Assembly (NCBI GenBank): GCA_934667275.1
Contig: CAKULK010000008.1
Location: 48,742 to 112,741, forward strand
From: an uncultured Bacteroidales bacterium
Lineage (GTDB): Bacteria; Bacteroidota; Bacteroidia; Bacteroidales; Paludibacteraceae
Length of the DNA stretch: 64,000 nt
Direction of reading: 5' to 3'
The notes under the pieces were generated by a model. That model was not told the origin of the DNA, ran no database searches, and saw only the letters and a program-made list of their open reading frames with translations. Both the position numbers and the translations under genes were made by a program. Shown here in pieces: positions 18,783 to 27,727 of the stretch; positions within the stretch are counted from its first letter, which is position 1; each line of letters opens with the position of its first letter.

Positions 18783-19643
18783 ATGAGAGAAAATTTGCGA
18801 ATAAAGTTCTATTGCCGGTCGTTCGATTTGCGATTATACCGCATTTCCAAGCGTTTTTATGATGGAATGGGGTACCCGTGTGTCCGGCTGACCGACCAAT
18901 CTGCAGACGGATATTTCTATACGATGCTGGCGGACACGGACTGCGACATCGCCATCAATGTGGACGAGGACTGCTTTATCTCCAACCCGCAGGCGGTGAT
19001 GGATTTGGTGGATTACGTGGTGGAAAATGGCTATGCCAATGCGGGTTGCCCGGATGGTGGCGGACAGGCTCCGAGACATTCCAATCCGTTGGTTACCAAC
19101 CCATTCTTTAATGTGTTCGACCTCCGCCTGATACGTACGAAATTCTCGAAAGAAGCCGTGAAATCGTTTCAATATGAGCAGCATAAGGAGGCTATGATTG
19201 CCGCGTATCCAAAAGAGCGGTTGGAAACGGAATATACGTTTGACCGCCCGAAAATCATAGAGCCCTACTATCCGTTTTTCTTGTGGATGGCGGCGAACTT
19301 CAAGACCTTGTATCTGCCAACGAGCAGACATTCAGACGGTTGGACGACCATCCTCTATGATATGCAAGGGTGTGCCCTATGCGCCCATTCGTGGTTGGCA
19401 CGGTTTTATTCCGTGCCGACTTTTATTGCCGGTCGGCTGCAAAAAAATGTGGGGAAACAGAAAGCGCGCATAGATGCGTTGATTCATGAAGTGGCGTCTG
19501 CCCGCGGCATTGAAATACCTCGCGAAAGGGTGGGGGAGACTATCTGGTATGCTGCGGACAAGATGTTGCGATGGGTGATAAAAGTGCCACAACGGATTGC
19601 AGCATGGCCTGCCAAGTACAGGCGATACCACGGAAAGTCATAA
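18783..19643 (+). CDS. Glycosyltransferase-like protein (GT-A type, family uncertain)
   Basis: I do not recognise this 286-residue protein with certainty. It has no signal peptide. Near residue 55 it has DTDCDIAINVDEDCFI, whose DED group resembles the metal-binding DxD of GT-A glycosyltransferases. The block PYYPFFLWMAANFKTLYLP and a later region rich in Trp/Arg/Lys are compatible with a membrane-associated sugar transferase. It lies between an antiporter and a methyltransferase, so the neighbours do not name its substrate. The ATG at 18783 is the only reasonable start. The 3' flank holds an 11-bp repeat array. Confidence 0.6.
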   Translation: MRENLRIKFYCRSFDLRLYRISKRFYDGMGYPCVRLTDQSADGYFYTMLADTDCDIAINVDEDCFISNPQAVMDLVDYVVENGYANAGCPDGGGQAPRHSNPLVTNPFFNVFDLRLIRTKFSKEAVKSFQYEQHKEAMIAAYPKERLETEYTFDRPKIIEPYYPFFLWMAANFKTLYLPTSRHSDGWTTILYDMQGCALCAHSWLARFYSVPTFIAGRLQKNVGKQKARIDALIHEVASARGIEIPRERVGETIWYAADKMLRWVIKVPQRIAAWPAKYRRYHGKS

Positions 19644-19679
19644 GGGATTCCCTGCACAAACTTCCAGTATCCATTCAGC

Positions 19680-19723
19680 GAAGTACCGATGATGTTCCGA
19701 TGAAGTACCGATGGAGACAGCCG
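19680..19723. repeat. 11-bp tandem array, locus A
   Basis: Three units of 11 bp are clear: GAAGTACCGAT, then GATGTTCCGAT, then GAAGTACCGAT again; a fourth degenerate unit GGAGACAGCCG follows. The array lies between the convergent ends of the 18783 and 19767 genes. Confidence 0.7.
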
Positions 19724-19766
19724 GCGAACCCGAGGCAAAGGCGCGGGAAAAACAGGGTTGAATGCC

Positions 19767-20549
19767 TTATAAGGCGATGAGGTAGTACATTGCCGTGGTG
19801 TAGAAATCGGAGATATACGGGATTTGGAGCAGGCGCGGCAGGGTGCAGGGGCGAAGTCCGAACTTGATTTGATAGTTGGGATTGATGAGATAGTGGGTGT
19901 GCTGCAAGATGCGGAAATGCTCATTATGCAGGATTTTTTCGAAACGATGGATACTGATGCCTGTTGTTTTGACATCCATAAGTCCGTTGATAGTGCCTTC
20001 CGACTCGTGCCCGAGACGGAGCAGCCCGCGGTAGAGCGGGCGGGGAAGGAGATGCATCCACGGGAGATGGGAGAGAAACTTGCTGCGGCAGACTTGTTGG
20101 TGTCCGCCGAAAGGATTGCACCAAACGGGGAAACCGAAAAACACAACCGTCTTTGCGTTCATAAACCGCTTCATATTGTGCATGAACTGCTCCTGATGGG
20201 GGATATGCTCGATGACATCGCGCAAGATGATGATGTCGAATTCACCCAAGTCTTCGGGACGTACCTTGTATATATCGTTGCAAATCAGCCGCATACGGTC
20301 AGCGTGCGGGTGGTCGGCAAAAAGTGCTTTGCCCGAATCAATCTTGGGTTGGTCGATGTCGATGCCCACACATTCGCAGCCTAAATCCAAGAACGGACGG
20401 AGGTTCCCCGCCTCGCCGCAACCGATTTCCAACACCCGTTTGTCCGCCGTGACAGGACATTTCTGCTCGATGTAGGGTATGACGTAACGGCGCATGCACT
20501 CGGCTTGCTCGTTGAAGTAGCGGGTATGGTCTTGATGGCGCTTTTGCAT
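19767..20549 (-). CDS. Class I SAM-dependent methyltransferase
   Basis: About 260 residues include SAM motif I VLEIGCGEAGNLRPF (near residue 40), the acidic VGIDID loop, and FDIIILRDVIEHI (motif IV, near 107), a Methyltransf_11/23 pattern. The C-terminal 120 residues hold a substrate cap with GFPVWCNPFGGHQQVC. The acceptor is unknown. Similar enzymes in Bacteroidetes are often in surface polysaccharide contexts. I chose the ATG at 20549. The frame runs upstream to 20705, but the promoter at 20600-20630 lies inside that extension, which argues against the longer form. Confidence 0.8.
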   Translation of the reverse strand: MQKRHQDHTRYFNEQAECMRRYVIPYIEQKCPVTADKRVLEIGCGEAGNLRPFLDLGCECVGIDIDQPKIDSGKALFADHPHADRMRLICNDIYKVRPEDLGEFDIIILRDVIEHIPHQEQFMHNMKRFMNAKTVVFFGFPVWCNPFGGHQQVCRSKFLSHLPWMHLLPRPLYRGLLRLGHESEGTINGLMDVKTTGISIHRFEKILHNEHFRILQHTHYLINPNYQIKFGLRPCTLPRLLQIPYISDFYTTAMYYLIAL

Positions 20550-20599
20550 GATAATCAACTGATTAAGCGATTTGATATTTGTTGTTTGTTTACGTTCTG

Positions 20600-20630
20600 C
20601 AAAGATACGACAATTTTTGCAAATATGCAA
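20600..20630 (-). promoter_or_regulatory. Promoter of the methyltransferase gene
   Basis: Minus-strand TATCTTTG (20600-20607), 20-nt spacer, TTG (20628-20630). It is divergent from the promoter at 20700-20730. Confidence 0.7.
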
Positions 20631-20699
20631 ATGCTGATTGCCTTCACGCGCGTGCGCGGGATACTTTATAGGTGCAGTGTGAGGAAAAGGCTTGGAAAT

Positions 20700-20730
20700 T
20701 TGCATAAATCGTAAAATTTCACTACCTTTG
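20700..20730 (+). promoter_or_regulatory. Promoter of the HD-hydrolase / lpxD operon
   Basis: TTG (20700-20702), a 20-nt spacer and TACCTTTG (20723-20730) match the consensus exactly; the ATG follows about 24 nt after the predicted start. Confidence 0.75.
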
Positions 20731-20759
20731 TGGCGTAAAAGTTTTTAGGAAAAGCAAAT

Positions 20760-21980
20760 ATGCGGAAGATAATAAACGACCCTGTGTTTGGTTTTTTGTC
20801 GGTGCCGAATGATGTGCTGCTGGACGTGCTCCAACATCCATACGTGCAACGGTTGAACAGAATCCGGCAGTTGGGGTTGAGTTATTTTGTGTATCCCGGA
20901 GCATTGCATACCCGCTTTTTACATTCAGTGGGGGCTATGCATTTGATGGAAGATGCGATTACATCGCTGCGGCAGAAAGGAGTGGAAGTGTCTCATTACG
21001 AGGGTGTTGCAGCCATGGCGGCGATACTGCTGCATGACATCGGACATGGTCCGTTTTCGCACGTGATGGAGCATACATTGGTGGACGGCATCACGCATGA
21101 GGAGGTGAGTCTGAGGATGATGGAGCGCATAAACCGTGACCTCAACGGGGCGTTGGATATGGCGATTGCGATATTCAAGGACGAGTATCCGAAACATTTC
21201 CTTCATCAGTTGATTAGCAGCCAGTTGGACGTGGACAGGCTTGATTATCTGTGCCGCGATTCATTCTTTTGCGGGGTGACGGAGGGGAGCGTGGCGAGTG
21301 CGCGCATACTGAAGATGATGAACGTGGTGGACGACAAGTTGATGGTGGAAGCGAAGGGAATTTACTCGGTGGAGAAATTTTTAGTGGCGCGGCGATTGAT
21401 GTACTGGCAGGTGTATCTGCACAAGACATCGGTGGCGGCAGAACAGTTGCTAATCAAGATATTAGAGCGCGCCAAATACTTGGCGGGAGAGGGCAATGAG
21501 TTGTTCTGCTCGCCTGCGTTGCACTATTTTCTGTACAACCACGTGACGGCAGAGGAGTTCGCGGCGAGCGATTTTGCGCTGGAGCAATATGCGCTGTTGG
21601 ACGACTCGGATATATTGAGTGCTATCAAGGTGTGGATGAGCAGCGAGGACAAAGTGCTGCGGCTGCTGAGCCAGAGTTTTACGAACAGGCGACTGTTCAA
21701 AGGACGGTTGCTGGAGACTCCGCTGACGGAGGCGGAGAGACAGGAGTTGCGCGAGCAATATGCGGCGCAATTGGGTGTGAGTGAGGCAGATGCGAAGAGT
21801 TTCTTCGTGGAGCACGTGCTGACATCGAATACCTATTCGGAGAAAGATGACTCAATAGACATTCTGTTTAAGGACGGGTCGGTGCGTGACATTGCTTCGG
21901 CAAGCGAGATATTGGATTTGAACGCGCTGACGAGGAAGCCAAGGAAATTGTATCTGTACGAATACAGAAATAACAAATAA
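20760..21980 (+). CDS. HD-domain phosphohydrolase (dNTPase/SAMHD1-like)
   Basis: The 406-residue cytoplasmic protein begins with a dNTPase-like N-terminus (INDPVFGFLSVPNDVL, then RLNRIRQLGLS and HTRFLHSVGAMHL). The HD metal site is in LLHDIGHGPFSHVMEHTL near residue 95, with a later Asp in LDVDRLDYLCRDSFF. This is the order of the SAMHD1/YdhJ group, which hydrolyse (d)NTPs. The physiological substrate of bacterial members is mostly unknown. It precedes lpxD by 12 bp, the usual order in Bacteroidales. Confidence 0.85.
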   Translation: MRKIINDPVFGFLSVPNDVLLDVLQHPYVQRLNRIRQLGLSYFVYPGALHTRFLHSVGAMHLMEDAITSLRQKGVEVSHYEGVAAMAAILLHDIGHGPFSHVMEHTLVDGITHEEVSLRMMERINRDLNGALDMAIAIFKDEYPKHFLHQLISSQLDVDRLDYLCRDSFFCGVTEGSVASARILKMMNVVDDKLMVEAKGIYSVEKFLVARRLMYWQVYLHKTSVAAEQLLIKILERAKYLAGEGNELFCSPALHYFLYNHVTAEEFAASDFALEQYALLDDSDILSAIKVWMSSEDKVLRLLSQSFTNRRLFKGRLLETPLTEAERQELREQYAAQLGVSEADAKSFFVEHVLTSNTYSEKDDSIDILFKDGSVRDIASASEILDLNALTRKPRKLYLYEYRNNK

Positions 21981-21992
21981 CATGTAAGAGGA

Positions 21993-23027
21993 ATGGAGTT
22001 TAGTGCACAACAAATAGCCATGCTGCTTGGTGGCAAACTGTATGGCGACGGTGACAAGAAAGTGAGCGATGTGGCTCCGATTGAGAGTGCGGCAGAGGGG
22101 AAACTATGTTTCCTCTGTGATGAGAAATATATGCCTTATCTGGCTGATACACAGGCATCTGTGGTGTTGGTTACGGAGAGTCTTCTTGGCGGCAAAGAGC
22201 CGCAAACGGGGGCTGCCGTGATAGCCGTGGAGAATGCGCGCGGGGCGATGGGGCAACTGCTTCAGTTGGTTGCCAAGGCGATGAATCCCGCTCGCAAGGG
22301 TGTGGAGCAGCCATCGTATGTCAGTGAGGGTGTGGAAGTGCCAGAAGATGCGTATATCGGGGCGTTTGCGTACATCGGAAAGAATGTCCGTATAGGCAAG
22401 GGCGTGCAGATATACCCGAATACGTATGTGGGTGATAATGTGAAGATTGGCGACAATACGGTGTTGTATTCGGGTGTGAAAGTGTACTACAACTGCATTA
22501 TCGGCAAGGGTTGCATTCTGCATGCGGGTGTAGTGGTAGGTGCGGATGGTTTCGGTTTTGAACCCGATGCACAGGGCGTGAATCAGAAACTGCCTCAGAT
22601 TGGCAACGTGGTGATTGAGGACGATGTGGAGATTGGCGCCAACAGTACGATAGACCGCGCGATGATGGGTTCGACCCGCATACACAAGAATGTGAAGATT
22701 GATAACTTGGTACAAGTGGCTCATAATGTGGAGGTTGGCGAATCGACATTTATGTGTGCGCAAGTGGGTGTCGCCGGTTCGACGAAGATTGGCAGCCATT
22801 GTATCCTTGCCGGACAGGCGGGCGTGGCAGGGCATATCGAGATAGCCGACCGATGCGTGTTTGGCGCGCAGGCGGGTGTGGCAGGCAGTGTGCGCAAGCC
22901 CGGTATGTATCAGGGTTCGCCCGCGATAGATGCCATGAACTGGCGTCGCTCAAGTGTGGGCTTCAAGCAGTTGCCCGATATGATGCGGCGACTGAACGAA
23001 CTTGAGAAAAAGGACTTGCAAAAATGA
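21993..23027 (+). CDS. lpxD: UDP-3-O-acylglucosamine N-acyltransferase
   Basis: The 344-residue enzyme shows the LpxD N-terminal uridine-binding domain (residues 1-100, starting EFSAQQIAMLLGGKLYGDGD) followed by a left-handed beta-helix of hexapeptide repeats from about residue 110. The catalytic His is likely in VQVAHNVEVGE, and GGSTKIG-type turns follow. It adds the N-linked hydroxyacyl chain in lipid A synthesis. In many Bacteroidetes lpxD is followed by fused lpxC-fabZ and lpxA. Here a mannose-1-phosphate guanylyltransferase gene follows instead, with a promoter embedded in the lpxD 3' end. Confidence 0.93.
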   Translation: MEFSAQQIAMLLGGKLYGDGDKKVSDVAPIESAAEGKLCFLCDEKYMPYLADTQASVVLVTESLLGGKEPQTGAAVIAVENARGAMGQLLQLVAKAMNPARKGVEQPSYVSEGVEVPEDAYIGAFAYIGKNVRIGKGVQIYPNTYVGDNVKIGDNTVLYSGVKVYYNCIIGKGCILHAGVVVGADGFGFEPDAQGVNQKLPQIGNVVIEDDVEIGANSTIDRAMMGSTRIHKNVKIDNLVQVAHNVEVGESTFMCAQVGVAGSTKIGSHCILAGQAGVAGHIEIADRCVFGAQAGVAGSVRKPGMYQGSPAIDAMNWRRSSVGFKQLPDMMRRLNELEKKDLQK

Positions 23028-23046
23028 TGAAACAAGCATAATTTTG
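23016..23046 (+). promoter_or_regulatory. Promoter of manC and the glycogen cluster
   Basis: TTG (23016-23018) lies in the last codons of lpxD. A 20-nt spacer leads to TAATTTTG (23039-23046). A start near 23053 leaves a leader of about 37 nt before the ATG at 23090. Confidence 0.65.
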
Positions 23047-23089
23047 CAGGCGATAAAAAGATGTGCAACAATTGAAAAATGGTGCAGAT

Positions 23090-24226
23090 ATGAAAGGAAA
23101 TAACTATTGCGTCATTATGGCAGGCGGCGTTGGCAGCCGCTTCTGGCCGTTCAGCAGGAATAGCAAACCCAAACAGTTTTTGGACTTCTTTGGCACGGGC
23201 AAGAGCCTGTTGCAGATGACGGTGGATAGGTTTCGTCCGTTAGTGCCGATAGAGAACATGCTGGTAGTCACCAATGTACGATACTTGGAGACCGTGCTTC
23301 AGCAGGTGCCCGACCTGACCGTAGAGCAGGTGCTGTGCGAGCCTGCGCGGCGAAATACCGCACCGTGTATCGCGTATGCGGTGGCGCATATCAAGTCGAT
23401 GGTACGCCAGCGGGCAGGCGTGGGCAAGGATGTGCCATGGGACGATAACCGGCTGAATGCCAACATTGTAGTGGCTCCAAGCGACCACCTGATATTGCAA
23501 GAGGAGAAGTTCCAAGACGCTATCCGTCGCGGATTCGAGTTCATCGGCAACCACGATGCGCTGCTGACCCTCGGCATGAAGCCCACACGCCCCGAGACGG
23601 GCTACGGCTATATCCAGGCCGAGAGCGGGCAGCCCATGGATGAGGGCAGCATCTGCAAGGTGCGTGCGTTCACGGAAAAGCCCGAATTGGCGTTGGCGAA
23701 AGTGTTTGTGGAGAGCGGCGATTTCTTCTGGAACTCGGGCATCTTCCTGTGGAACCTGCGCGCGATACGTGCCGCATTCCGCGAATTCCTGCCCGAAGTG
23801 GTGGAGAAATTCATGGCGGGCGAAGACAGTATGGGCACTGACCACGAGGAGTCGTTCATTCAGGAGATGTTCCCCACCTGCCCGAATGTGTCGATTGACT
23901 ACGGCGTGATGGAGAAGGCGAAGAACGTGTACGTGATGCCGAGCGATTTCGGTTGGAGCGATTTGGGCACATGGGGGTCGCTGTATGAGTTGAGTGAAAA
24001 GGATGAGAATCAGAATGTTACACTGCATACCGAGGCGTCGTACTACGACAGCAAAGGCAATATCGTGACGCTACCCGAGGGGCACTTGGCGGTGATTCAG
24101 GGGTTGGAGGACACGATTGTGGCGGAGTCGGACGGCGTACTGCTGATTTGCAAGCGCGACGCCGAACAACAGATACGGCAGTTCTGCATGGATGCGGAGG
24201 TGAAGTACGACTCTAAGTTCAACTGA
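23090..24226 (+). CDS. manC: Mannose-1-phosphate guanylyltransferase
   Basis: About 378 residues carry the nucleotidyltransferase signature AGGVGSRFWPFSRNSKPKQF at the N-terminus, VAPSDHLI with the metal-binding Asp, and the FTEKPELALA and FFWNSGIFLW segments of GDP-mannose pyrophosphorylases. There is no C-terminal isomerase domain, so it is the short monofunctional form. It makes GDP-mannose for glycans. I prefer the ATG at 23090 to the one at 23063 because the latter would lie only about 10 nt after the predicted transcript start and adds residues not typical of the family. The next gene begins 5 bp later. Confidence 0.92.
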   Translation: MKGNNYCVIMAGGVGSRFWPFSRNSKPKQFLDFFGTGKSLLQMTVDRFRPLVPIENMLVVTNVRYLETVLQQVPDLTVEQVLCEPARRNTAPCIAYAVAHIKSMVRQRAGVGKDVPWDDNRLNANIVVAPSDHLILQEEKFQDAIRRGFEFIGNHDALLTLGMKPTRPETGYGYIQAESGQPMDEGSICKVRAFTEKPELALAKVFVESGDFFWNSGIFLWNLRAIRAAFREFLPEVVEKFMAGEDSMGTDHEESFIQEMFPTCPNVSIDYGVMEKAKNVYVMPSDFGWSDLGTWGSLYELSEKDENQNVTLHTEASYYDSKGNIVTLPEGHLAVIQGLEDTIVAESDGVLLICKRDAEQQIRQFCMDAEVKYDSKFN

Positions 24227-24230
24227 TACA

Positions 24231-26168
24231 ATGAGTTACCTGAATTTTGACAAGACGCTGCTCATCAATCTGGAGCGCAGCCTGAGCAAGGAGATGATTC
24301 GCACCAACCGTGCCGGCGCGTACAACTCGACCACTATCGTGGATTGCAACACGCGCAAGTACCACGGTCAGTTGGTGGTGCCGCTGTGGGAGCAGGTGCC
24401 CGAGGACAACTACGTGCTGCTCGGCAGCCTCGACGAGACCGTGATTCAGCACGGCGCGGAGTTCAATCTCGGCATCCACAAGTACGGCGACAACGTCTAT
24501 TCGCCCAACGGGCACAAGTATATCCGCGAGTTTGATTGTGAGGTGATTAGCAAGACCACCTTCCGCGTGGGCGGCGTCATCCTGACCAAGGAGCGCATGC
24601 TCGTCAGTTTTGAGCCGCGTGTGCTAATCCGCTACACGCTGGTGGAGGCTCATTCGCCCACCACGCTGCGCCTGAAACCCTTTCTGGCATTCCGCAGCGT
24701 AAACGAACTGACGCACGAGAACGACCGTGCCAACTCCGATATGCGCGAGGTGCAGAACGGGCGCGCATGCCGTATGTACGAGGAGTTTCCCGAACTGTAT
24801 ATGCAGTGCTCCAAACGGGTGGAATATACGCATAACCCGCAGTGGTACAAGGGGATAGAATATCAAAAGGAGCAGGAGCGCGGCTACGACTACAAGGAAG
24901 ACCAGTTGGTGCCCGGGTGGTTTGAGATGCCCATGAAGCGTGGCGAGAGTGTCATCTTCTCGGCGGGCATCAGCGAGGTGAAGACAAGCACACTGAAGAC
25001 GCTGTGGACCAAAGAGTTAGCGCGCCGCGTGCCGCGGGACAATATGTTCGGCTGCCTCAAAAACTCGGCAGCGCAGTTCTACAAACGCGAGGGCGACAAG
25101 TGCTACCTGTTGGCGGGTTACCCGTGGTTCCGTGCCTCGGCACGCGAGGAGTTCATCTCGATGGCGGCGTGCACCATGGGCATCGGGCGACCCGAATACT
25201 GGGACGCCATTGTCAACAAGACCGCCATGGACGAAGTGCGCGCTTTCATGGACGGCAAGCCCTGCAAACTCATCGGCATGGACGAGCCCGATGCGTTGCT
25301 CTGGTTCGTGAAGGCGATACAGGACTACGCCGCCTACACCTCTGCCGAAGAGGCGGCACGCCTGTACGGGGCAATCGTGGTGGACATCGTCAATTTCATC
25401 CGCAAGCAGCAGCACCCGCGTCTCTTCCTGCACAACAACGGGCTCCTCTGGGTGGACGGCACCGAGCGTCCCGCCACATGGATGTGCGCCGTGGAGGACG
25501 GACGTCCTATCACCCCGCGCACGGGCTACGTAGTTGAGCATAACGCGCTGTGGTACAATGCTTTGCACTTCGCGGCAGACATGCTGCGACTGATGAACCA
25601 CGAGCAGATGGCAGACCTCATGGACTATCAGGCGGAGATAACGAGAGACAGTTTCGTCAGCACCTTCTGGAACGGCCTGTACCTCGACGACTACGTTACC
25701 GCCGAGGAGCACAACAAAGAGGTGCGCCCCTGTCAGATACTGGCGGTCTCACTGCCCTACTCGCCGCTCGACAAGCACCAGCAGAAAGCGGTGGTGGACA
25801 TCTGCACCAAGGAACTCTACACCCCCAAGGGGCTGCGCACCATCTCGCCCAAGAGCGGCGACTATCGGCCTATATATATAGGTGGGCAGTTGGAGCGCGA
25901 CCGCAACTACCACAACGGACCTGTCTGGCCCTGCACCATCGCTGCCTACGCCAAGGCGTATCTGCGTGTGTATCAGCACTCCGGCGAGAGTTTCATCCGC
26001 CGTCTGCTCATCGGCTACGAGGCGGAGATGAGTGAACTCTGCATCGGCACGCTCAACGAACTCTACGATGGCAATCCGCCCTACAAAGGGCATGGCGGCA
26101 TGAGTTACGCGCCCAGTGTAGCGGCAGTGATTGTAGTATGTAACACATTGAAGCAGTTTGAGTTATGA
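24231..26168 (+). CDS. Glycogen debranching enzyme (amylo-alpha-1,6-glucosidase)
   Basis: The 645-residue protein has the bacterial GDE N-terminal domain (RTNRAGAYNSTTIVDCNTRKYHG, quoted as the start region) and a C-terminal (alpha/alpha)6 barrel of the GH133 type. In the barrel, WVDGTE and GPVWPCTIAAYAKAYLRVY supply catalytic-region residues. It removes alpha-1,6 branches from glycogen in the cytoplasm. It sits between manC and a GT4 synthase and overlaps the latter by four bases (ATGA), so the genes are probably co-transcribed. The coding sequence is noticeably G/C-rich. Confidence 0.92.
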   Translation: MSYLNFDKTLLINLERSLSKEMIRTNRAGAYNSTTIVDCNTRKYHGQLVVPLWEQVPEDNYVLLGSLDETVIQHGAEFNLGIHKYGDNVYSPNGHKYIREFDCEVISKTTFRVGGVILTKERMLVSFEPRVLIRYTLVEAHSPTTLRLKPFLAFRSVNELTHENDRANSDMREVQNGRACRMYEEFPELYMQCSKRVEYTHNPQWYKGIEYQKEQERGYDYKEDQLVPGWFEMPMKRGESVIFSAGISEVKTSTLKTLWTKELARRVPRDNMFGCLKNSAAQFYKREGDKCYLLAGYPWFRASAREEFISMAACTMGIGRPEYWDAIVNKTAMDEVRAFMDGKPCKLIGMDEPDALLWFVKAIQDYAAYTSAEEAARLYGAIVVDIVNFIRKQQHPRLFLHNNGLLWVDGTERPATWMCAVEDGRPITPRTGYVVEHNALWYNALHFAADMLRLMNHEQMADLMDYQAEITRDSFVSTFWNGLYLDDYVTAEEHNKEVRPCQILAVSLPYSPLDKHQQKAVVDICTKELYTPKGLRTISPKSGDYRPIYIGGQLERDRNYHNGPVWPCTIAAYAKAYLRVYQHSGESFIRRLLIGYEAEMSELCIGTLNELYDGNPPYKGHGGMSYAPSVAAVIVVCNTLKQFEL

Positions 26169-27427
26169 AAGCGTTGATGTTTGGTTGGGAGTTCCCCCCG
26201 CATATCTTGGGGGGATTGGGCACAGCCAGTTACGGGCTCACACGCGGCATGGCGGAGCAGGGCGATATGCAAATCACCTTCGTCATACCCAAACCGTGGG
26301 GCGACGAAGACCAGTCGTTCCTCAAAATCATCGGTGCCAACAGCATTCCCATTGTCTGGAAGGACAATAGTTACGACTATGTGCGCCAACGCATGGCGGG
26401 ACGCATGTCGCCCGAGGAGTATTTCCACTACCGCGATGGCATACGCTACGACTACACCCGCATCGGCACCGACGACCTCGGCTGCGTGGCATTCTCGGGA
26501 CGTTACCCCGACAATCTCTTGGAGGAGATAGGCAACTACGAGGCGGTGGCGAGTGTGTTGGCGAACAGCCTTGATTTCGACATCATCCACAGCCACGACT
26601 GGCTCACTTACCCCGCGGGTGTCTTCGCCAAGCACATCTCCGGCAAACCGCTGGTCATCCACGTGCATGCTACGGATTTCGACCGTAGCCGCGGCAATGT
26701 CAACCCCACCGTTTATGCCATCGAGAAGCGCGGCATGGACGAAGCCGACCATATCATGTGTGTCAGCAACCTGACCCGCAACATCGTCATCGAGAAGTAC
26801 CACCAGGACCCCGCCAAGGTCAGCACCGTCCACAACGCCGTCGAGCCGCTCAAGGACCCCGATAGTTTCGTCAAGACCCCGCGCAAGGACAAGATTGTCA
26901 CCTTTCTCGGGCGCATCACCATGCAGAAGGGACCCGAATACTTCGTCGAGGCGGCTGCGCGCGTGTTGCAGAAGACCAAGGGTGTGCGTTTCGTGATGGC
27001 AGGTAGCGGCGATATGATGGATAAGATGATTGATCTTGTGGCACAGCGCGGCATCGCCGACAGGTTCCATTTCACGGGCTTTCTCCGCGGCAGACAGGTG
27101 CAGGAGATGCTCGCCGAGAGCGATGTCTATGTCATGCCCAGTGTCAGCGAACCGTTTGGCATCTCGCCGTTGGAGGCGATGCAGGTAGGCACGCCGTCTA
27201 TCATCAGCAAGCAATCGGGCTGCGCCGAGATTTTAAGCCATGCCATCAAGATTGACTACTGGGACATTGAGGCTATGGCGGATGCCATCTATGGCATCGT
27301 CACCTACCCCGCGATGTACGAGTCTCTCCACACACTCGGACGCGAAGAGGTCAACAATATCCGTTGGTACGATGCTGGACTCAAAGTCCGCCGCATCTAC
27401 GAACAGGTGATTGACAGCCGCCGATAG
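26165..27427 (+). CDS. Glycogen/starch synthase-type glycosyltransferase (GT4)
   Basis: The 420-residue protein begins MKALMFGWEFPPHILGGLG, the nucleotide-sugar loop of glycogen synthase-like enzymes. HSHDWLTYPAG and VHATDFDRSR follow. The GT4 C-terminal domain has FLGRITMQKGPEYFVEA and the E-x7-E donor site in VSEPFGISPLEAMQ. It lies in the standard Bacteroidales glycogen cluster with the debranching enzyme before it and GH57 after it, which supports a role in glycogen synthesis. Confidence 0.9.
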   Translation: MKALMFGWEFPPHILGGLGTASYGLTRGMAEQGDMQITFVIPKPWGDEDQSFLKIIGANSIPIVWKDNSYDYVRQRMAGRMSPEEYFHYRDGIRYDYTRIGTDDLGCVAFSGRYPDNLLEEIGNYEAVASVLANSLDFDIIHSHDWLTYPAGVFAKHISGKPLVIHVHATDFDRSRGNVNPTVYAIEKRGMDEADHIMCVSNLTRNIVIEKYHQDPAKVSTVHNAVEPLKDPDSFVKTPRKDKIVTFLGRITMQKGPEYFVEAAARVLQKTKGVRFVMAGSGDMMDKMIDLVAQRGIADRFHFTGFLRGRQVQEMLAESDVYVMPSVSEPFGISPLEAMQVGTPSIISKQSGCAEILSHAIKIDYWDIEAMADAIYGIVTYPAMYESLHTLGREEVNNIRWYDAGLKVRRIYEQVIDSRR

Positions 27428-27508
27428 AATCGTATTGGCAAGATGTGTTAAGAAAGATAAGTGCTTTTTTGCCCCTGTTTTCGTCGTTTCAAGACGATAC
27501 ATTTCGGC

Positions 27509-27541
27509 AAGGGATACGCAAGGGATATGCAACCCGTACTC
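27509..27541. repeat. 11-bp tandem array, locus B
   Basis: AAGGGATACGC and AAGGGATATGC are adjacent 11-bp units, followed by the degenerate AACCCGTACTC. It lies in the 276-bp gap after the GT4 gene. Confidence 0.5.
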
Positions 27542-27656
27542 ATCCCTTGTGTTTGTACTATGAATGCTGCTATTCTAAATAAATATCAAAGCATTGACAC
27601 CTTGTTGCACTGGCATTCAAGTTGGACAATTTCTACATAGGATTGTGGTGTATAAT

Positions 27657-27687
27657 TTGTATTATTCAAGAAAATGTTGTAACTTTG
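27657..27687 (+). promoter_or_regulatory. Promoter of the GH57 / porin operon
   Basis: TTG (27657-27659), a 20-nt spacer and TAACTTTG (27680-27687). The leader to the ATG at 27728 is about 35 nt. Confidence 0.7.
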
Positions 27688-27727
27688 CAAGTTAAATATG
27701 TAGTTGAATATAAACCGAATAAAAGAT

